Origin: Bifidobacterium breve
GTDB lineage: Bacteria > Bacteroidota > Bacteroidia > Cytophagales > UBA9547
Reading direction: 5' to 3'
Assembly: GCA_943325655.2 (NCBI GenBank)
Contig: CALPQG020000014.1
Coordinates: 1 to 15,512 of the forward strand
Length of the DNA stretch: 15,512 nt
Shown here: piece after piece, positions 12,344 through 15,512 of the stretch
Position numbering within the stretch: position 1 is the first letter of the stretch
How the letters are laid out: the number at the start of each line of letters is the position of its first letter
Notes under the pieces: model-generated
The model's input: the letters and a program-made list of their open reading frames with translations, nothing else
Databases searched by the model: none
Told to the model about the DNA's origin: nothing
Position numbers and translations under genes: made by a program

Positions 12344-15157
12344 ATGCCTAGAGACAACAGTATCAAATCTATCTTAATTATTGGAAGTGGTCCGATTATC
12401 ATTGGTCAAGCATGTGAGTTCGATTATGCAGGTTCTCAAGCTTCTAGATCTTTGCGTGAAGAAGGAATTGAAGTTACCTTGATCAACTCCAATCCTGCTA
12501 CTATCATGACAGATAAAGTGACGGCAGATAATGTATATTTACTCCCATTAGAGAAAAAATCTATCATTGAAATTCTCGAAAAGCACCAAATTGATGCCGT
12601 ATTGCCAACCATGGGTGGACAAACAGCGCTTAACCTCGCCATTGAATGTGAGAAAGCAGGTGTTTGGGAAAAATATGGTGTAAAGGTAGTAGGGGTAGAT
12701 TTCGAAGCCATTGAAACTACGGAAGACAGGGAAAGGTTTCGTTTGAAAATGTTAGAAATTGGCGTAGGGGTTTGCGAAGGCTCTACGGCAACTTCCTTTT
12801 TAGAAGGCAAAGAAATCGCTCAAAAAATTGGCTTCCCATTGGTAATTCGTCCTTCTTATACCCTTGGTGGTACTGGTGGTGGATTTGTGGAAGATGCTGC
12901 TCATTTTGATGAAGCATTGACCAAAGGGTTACATGCTTCTCCAATCCATGAAGTACTGGTGGAGAAAAGTATCATGGGTTGGAAAGAATATGAACTAGAA
13001 CTTTTAAGAGATGGTAACGGAAACGTAATCATCATTTGTTCTATTGAAAATTTTGACCCTATGGGGATTCATACTGGTGACTCTATTACGGTTGCACCAG
13101 CCATGACACTTTCTGACGTTACGTACCAACGCATGCGCGACATGGCCATCAAAATGATGAACGCCATTGGTCAGTTTGCAGGTGGATGTAACGTACAATT
13201 CTCTTTAAGTCCTGATCAGGAAGAAATTATTGCCATCGAGATCAATCCTCGTGTGTCTCGTTCTTCTGCTTTGGCCTCTAAAGCAACAGGTTATCCAATT
13301 GCAAAAATTGCCGCTAAATTAGCCATTGGATACAACCTTGATGAACTTAAAAATGCCATCACAAAAACTACCAGTGCCTATTTTGAACCAGCATTGGATT
13401 ATGTGATTGTAAAAATTCCTCGTTGGAATTTCGATAAATTCAAAGGCGCAGATCGTTCTTTGGGTTTACAAATGAAATCTGTGGGGGAAGCCATGGGTAT
13501 TGGCCGTACTTTCCAGGAAGCTTTCCAAAAAGCTTGTCAATCACTTGAAATCAAACGCAATGGTTTGGGTGCCGATGGCAAAGAATTGACCAACCAAGCC
13601 GAAATTCTTCATAGCTTAAAAAATCCTTCTTGGAACCGTGTGTTCCATGTATATGATGCCTTTAAAATGGGCATTCCTTTCAAAACCATTTACAATGCTA
13701 CCAAAATTGACCCTTGGTTTTTAAATCAAATTGAGGAGATGTTGATGCTTGAAAAAGAAATTGAAAGATACACGCTGGATACTTTGCCAAAACAATTGTT
13801 GGTTGATGCCAAAGAAAAAGGCTATGCCGATAGACAAATTGCCCATTTGTTAAAATGCTTGGAGTCGGAAGTATATGCCAAACGCAATGATTTAGGAATC
13901 AAACGTGTGTACAAATTGGTAGATACTTGTGCGGCTGAATTTGAAGCCAAAACACCTTACTATTATTCTACTTTTGATGGTGAAAATGAATCAGAAGTAA
14001 GTACCAAAAAGAAAATTGTCGTATTGGGTTCGGGACCAAACCGTATCGGACAAGGGATAGAATTTGACTACTCTTGTGTACACGGTATTTTGGCAGCCAA
14101 AGAATGTGGTTACGAAACCATCATGATCAACTGTAATCCTGAAACGGTTTCTACAGACTTTGACATTGCGGATAAATTGTACTTCGAACCAGTTTTCTGG
14201 GAGCATATTTATGACATCATTTTGCATGAAAAACCTGAAGGGGTAATCGTTCAATTGGGTGGACAAACCGCCTTGAAACTGGCCGAAAAACTTGACCGTT
14301 ATGGTATTAAAATTTTAGGAACCTCTTTCCAAGCCCTTGATTTAGCAGAAGACAGAGGAAGTTTCTCTTCTCTTTTGAGAGATTTGAATATTCACTATCC
14401 AAAATTTGGGGTTATTGAAGATGCTGAACAAGCAGTTCAACTTTCAAGAACATTAGGTTTCCCATTGTTGGTACGTCCATCTTATGTATTGGGTGGACAA
14501 GGAATGAAAATCGTAATCAATGAAGAAGAATTAGAAACGCACGTGGTGAATATTTTAAAAGATATTCCGGGCAATAAAGTACTGCTTGACCATTTCCTTG
14601 ACGGAGCGGTTGAAGTGGATGCCGATGCCATTTGTGATGGAGAAGAAGTGTATATCATTGGTATCATGGAACATATTGAGCCTGCGGGGATCCACTCTGG
14701 AGATTCGCATTCTTTATTGCCATCGTTTAACTTAAGTGAAAACGTAAAACAACAAATCACTGACATCACTACCAAAATTGCTTTGGCTTTGAGAACTGTT
14801 GGTTTGATCAATGTACAATATGCCGTAAAAAATGAAGTCGTGTATGTGATTGAAGCCAATCCTCGTGCTTCTCGTACGGTACCATTTATTTGTAAAGCCT
14901 ACGACGAACCTTATGTAAATTATGCTACGAAGGTAATGTTAGGAGAGAAAAAAGTGAAAGATTTCAAATTTGAACCTAAACTGAATGGTTGGGCCATCAA
15001 AATTCCTGTATTCTCTTTCAATAAATTCCCTGGGGTGAACAAAGAATTAGGCCCAGAAATGAAATCTACGGGAGAAGCCATTTACTTTATTGATTCTTTA
15101 CAAGATGATTACTTTGTGAAATTATACAACGAACGTAATTTGTACTTGAGTAGATAG
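12344..15157 (+). CDS. carB: carbamoyl-phosphate synthase large subunit, short form
   Basis: The 937-residue enzyme makes carbamoyl phosphate from bicarbonate, two ATP and ammonia channelled from the small subunit CarA, for pyrimidine and arginine synthesis. The N-terminal carboxyphosphate half has SILIIGSGPIIIGQACEFDY, the ATP-grasp loop RPSYTLGGTGGG (169-180) and EINPRVSRSSALASKATGYP. An oligomerisation region follows at about residues 400-550. The second ATP-grasp half begins KIVVLGSGPNRIGQGIEFDY (about 556) and has RPSYVLGGQGM and IEANPRASRTVPF. The chain ends soon after the GPEMKSTGEAI motif, so the roughly 130-residue MGS-like allosteric domain of E. coli CarB (1073 residues) is absent. 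Such short forms are, as I recall, usual in Bacteroidota, so this is not a truncation. carA is not nearby in the window. Confidence 0.96.
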   Translation: MPRDNSIKSILIIGSGPIIIGQACEFDYAGSQASRSLREEGIEVTLINSNPATIMTDKVTADNVYLLPLEKKSIIEILEKHQIDAVLPTMGGQTALNLAIECEKAGVWEKYGVKVVGVDFEAIETTEDRERFRLKMLEIGVGVCEGSTATSFLEGKEIAQKIGFPLVIRPSYTLGGTGGGFVEDAAHFDEALTKGLHASPIHEVLVEKSIMGWKEYELELLRDGNGNVIIICSIENFDPMGIHTGDSITVAPAMTLSDVTYQRMRDMAIKMMNAIGQFAGGCNVQFSLSPDQEEIIAIEINPRVSRSSALASKATGYPIAKIAAKLAIGYNLDELKNAITKTTSAYFEPALDYVIVKIPRWNFDKFKGADRSLGLQMKSVGEAMGIGRTFQEAFQKACQSLEIKRNGLGADGKELTNQAEILHSLKNPSWNRVFHVYDAFKMGIPFKTIYNATKIDPWFLNQIEEMLMLEKEIERYTLDTLPKQLLVDAKEKGYADRQIAHLLKCLESEVYAKRNDLGIKRVYKLVDTCAAEFEAKTPYYYSTFDGENESEVSTKKKIVVLGSGPNRIGQGIEFDYSCVHGILAAKECGYETIMINCNPETVSTDFDIADKLYFEPVFWEHIYDIILHEKPEGVIVQLGGQTALKLAEKLDRYGIKILGTSFQALDLAEDRGSFSSLLRDLNIHYPKFGVIEDAEQAVQLSRTLGFPLLVRPSYVLGGQGMKIVINEEELETHVVNILKDIPGNKVLLDHFLDGAVEVDADAICDGEEVYIIGIMEHIEPAGIHSGDSHSLLPSFNLSENVKQQITDITTKIALALRTVGLINVQYAVKNEVVYVIEANPRASRTVPFICKAYDEPYVNYATKVMLGEKKVKDFKFEPKLNGWAIKIPVFSFNKFPGVNKELGPEMKSTGEAIYFIDSLQDDYFVKLYNERNLYLSR

Positions 15158-15183
15158 TCAACCTTTTTTATTTAAACATGATG

Positions 15184-15211
15184 AAAAAAGGCTGTCTTTT
15201 CAGACAGCCTT
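15184..15211 (-). terminator. Rho-independent terminator reading leftwards
   Basis: A perfect stem AAGGCTGTCT (15188-15197) / AGACAGCCTT (15202-15211) encloses the loop TTTC. The run of six A at 15184-15189 becomes the U tract on the minus strand. On the plus strand the stem is followed by AAGCAATT, so it would be a poor terminator for carB by the standard rule. It may still act as a 3' stabilising hairpin for carB. Confidence 0.75.
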
Positions 15212-15223
15212 AAGCAATTAAAT

Positions 15224-15241
15224 AATGGGGATATCCCCATT
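15224..15241. repeat. perfect 18-bp palindrome
   Basis: AATGGGGATATCCCCATT is self-complementary with no spacer. It lies 12 bp after the leftward terminator. It could be a dimeric protein binding site or part of the repeat complex that follows; nothing decides between these. Confidence 0.7.
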
Positions 15242-15290
15242 CAATGTATAGACTTAAATTTCCCAATAAAATAAGTCTTCAGATTGTCTG

Positions 15291-15392
15291 GCGCAAGTCT
15301 TGAGCTTTTGAGAAGACTTGTGCCTTACTCACGGTAGGACCAAGTCCCGCTTCGCTCAAGACTTGATCCAGCGAAGCTTGGTGACGTGTACC
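15291..15392. repeat. dense inverted-repeat block (REP-like)
   Basis: One hairpin is GCGCAAGTCTT (15291-15301) with AAGACTTGTGC (15313-15323). Another is nested: GGTA/TACC outside, ACCAA (15339-15343)/TTGGT (15378-15382), then GCTTCGCT (15349-15356)/AGCGAAGC (15370-15377), with CAAGACTTG in its loop. In addition, CAAGTCTTGAGC (15294-15305) is the exact complement of GCTCAAGACTTG (15354-15365), so the two hairpins can exchange partners. No ORF is seen. It has the look of a multicopy intergenic palindromic element. Confidence 0.75.
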
Positions 15393-15402
15393 AAGGAATT
15401 AC

Positions 15403-15499
15403 TTGTCTGAATTAGTATGCAAGGATAAACGGATGATAGGATTATCTGATATGGAAAATAATTAAAATCATCTACTCCTAAAAATTTTAATTCAGACAA
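15403..15499. repeat. 97-bp repeat element with 12-bp terminal inverted repeats and internal GGAT octads
   Basis: The ends TTGTCTGAATTA (15403-15414) and TAATTCAGACAA (15488-15499) are perfect complements. Inside, GGAT occurs at 15423, 15431 and 15439, with TGAT at 15447, a strict 8-bp period. The right half carries loosely complementary ATCATC and TCCT blocks. From memory, such GTCTGAA-bounded, GGAT-rich elements recur in Bacteroidota genomes, but I cannot verify copies here. There is no coding capacity. Confidence 0.65.
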
Positions 15500-15512
15500 T
15501 ATAGGTCCAATA

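Noticed and set aside
12344..15157. CarB as a truncated pseudogene because it is shorter than the E. coli enzyme
   Set aside because: Both ATP-grasp halves are complete and short CarB forms are usual in Bacteroidota as far as I recall.
15188..15211. Ordinary carB terminator on the plus strand
   Set aside because: The stem is followed by AAGCAATT, not T residues; the T tract exists only for minus-strand transcription.
15213..15512. Coding gene at the right edge
   Set aside because: All six frames are interrupted and the stretch is dominated by inverted repeats.

Overview
The window reads as chromosomal DNA of a low-GC member of the Bacteroidota. The evidence is the gene set (bacillithiol glycosyltransferase BshA, a DUF4286 protein, a LemA/TPM gene group, a secreted TonB-C protein, and a short-form CarB without the C-terminal regulatory domain), promoter -7 boxes of the TAnnTTTG kind, A-rich leaders without clear Shine-Dalgarno sequences, and IS3 and IS4 transposases of Bacteroidota flavour. 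I cannot name the genus from sequence alone.

Layout: 1-1321 is most of an IS3-family insertion sequence on the minus strand. OrfA is complete. OrfB runs off the left edge, and the two are joined by an A10 slippery run. 1346-2744 is a two-gene operon (acyl-CoA thioesterase, YihY/BrkB membrane protein), followed by tRNA-Ser(UGA) and its terminator. 2930-3363 is non-coding with possible gene scraps. 3364-7653 holds an iron/thiol group on the plus strand: an NifU-like Fe-S scaffold, BshA, FeoA and FeoB. 7742-8665 carries rlmH and a DUF4286 gene. 8720-10522 is a tight lemA-TPM-TPM operon closed by a strong terminator, with a convergent secreted TonB-C protein at 10730-11098. 11099-12343 has no intact gene: it contains a hairpin, a decayed IS4-family transposase fragment and a tandem repeat. 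carB fills 12344-15157. The last 355 bases contain a terminator pointing leftwards, a perfect palindrome and two dense inverted-repeat structures.

How the genes relate: Nfu (Fe-S delivery), BshA (bacillithiol, a low-molecular-weight thiol implicated in metal and redox handling) and FeoAB (ferrous iron import) form a plausible iron-homeostasis neighbourhood. RlmH, CarB and tRNA-Ser are housekeeping genes. LemA and the two TPM proteins are probably an envelope-associated set.

The most unusual signal is not a gene. Four intergenic gaps (1346-1380, 3940-4009, 7633-7737, 12140-12191) contain degenerate repeats in a 7-bp register, usually arranged as 14-bp double units. Three end within about 10 bp of a start codon, one folds into a 28-bp-arm hairpin, and one supplies the feoB stop codon. 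Two of them share 21 of 24 bases. No classical defence system, CRISPR array or biosynthetic cluster is visible.
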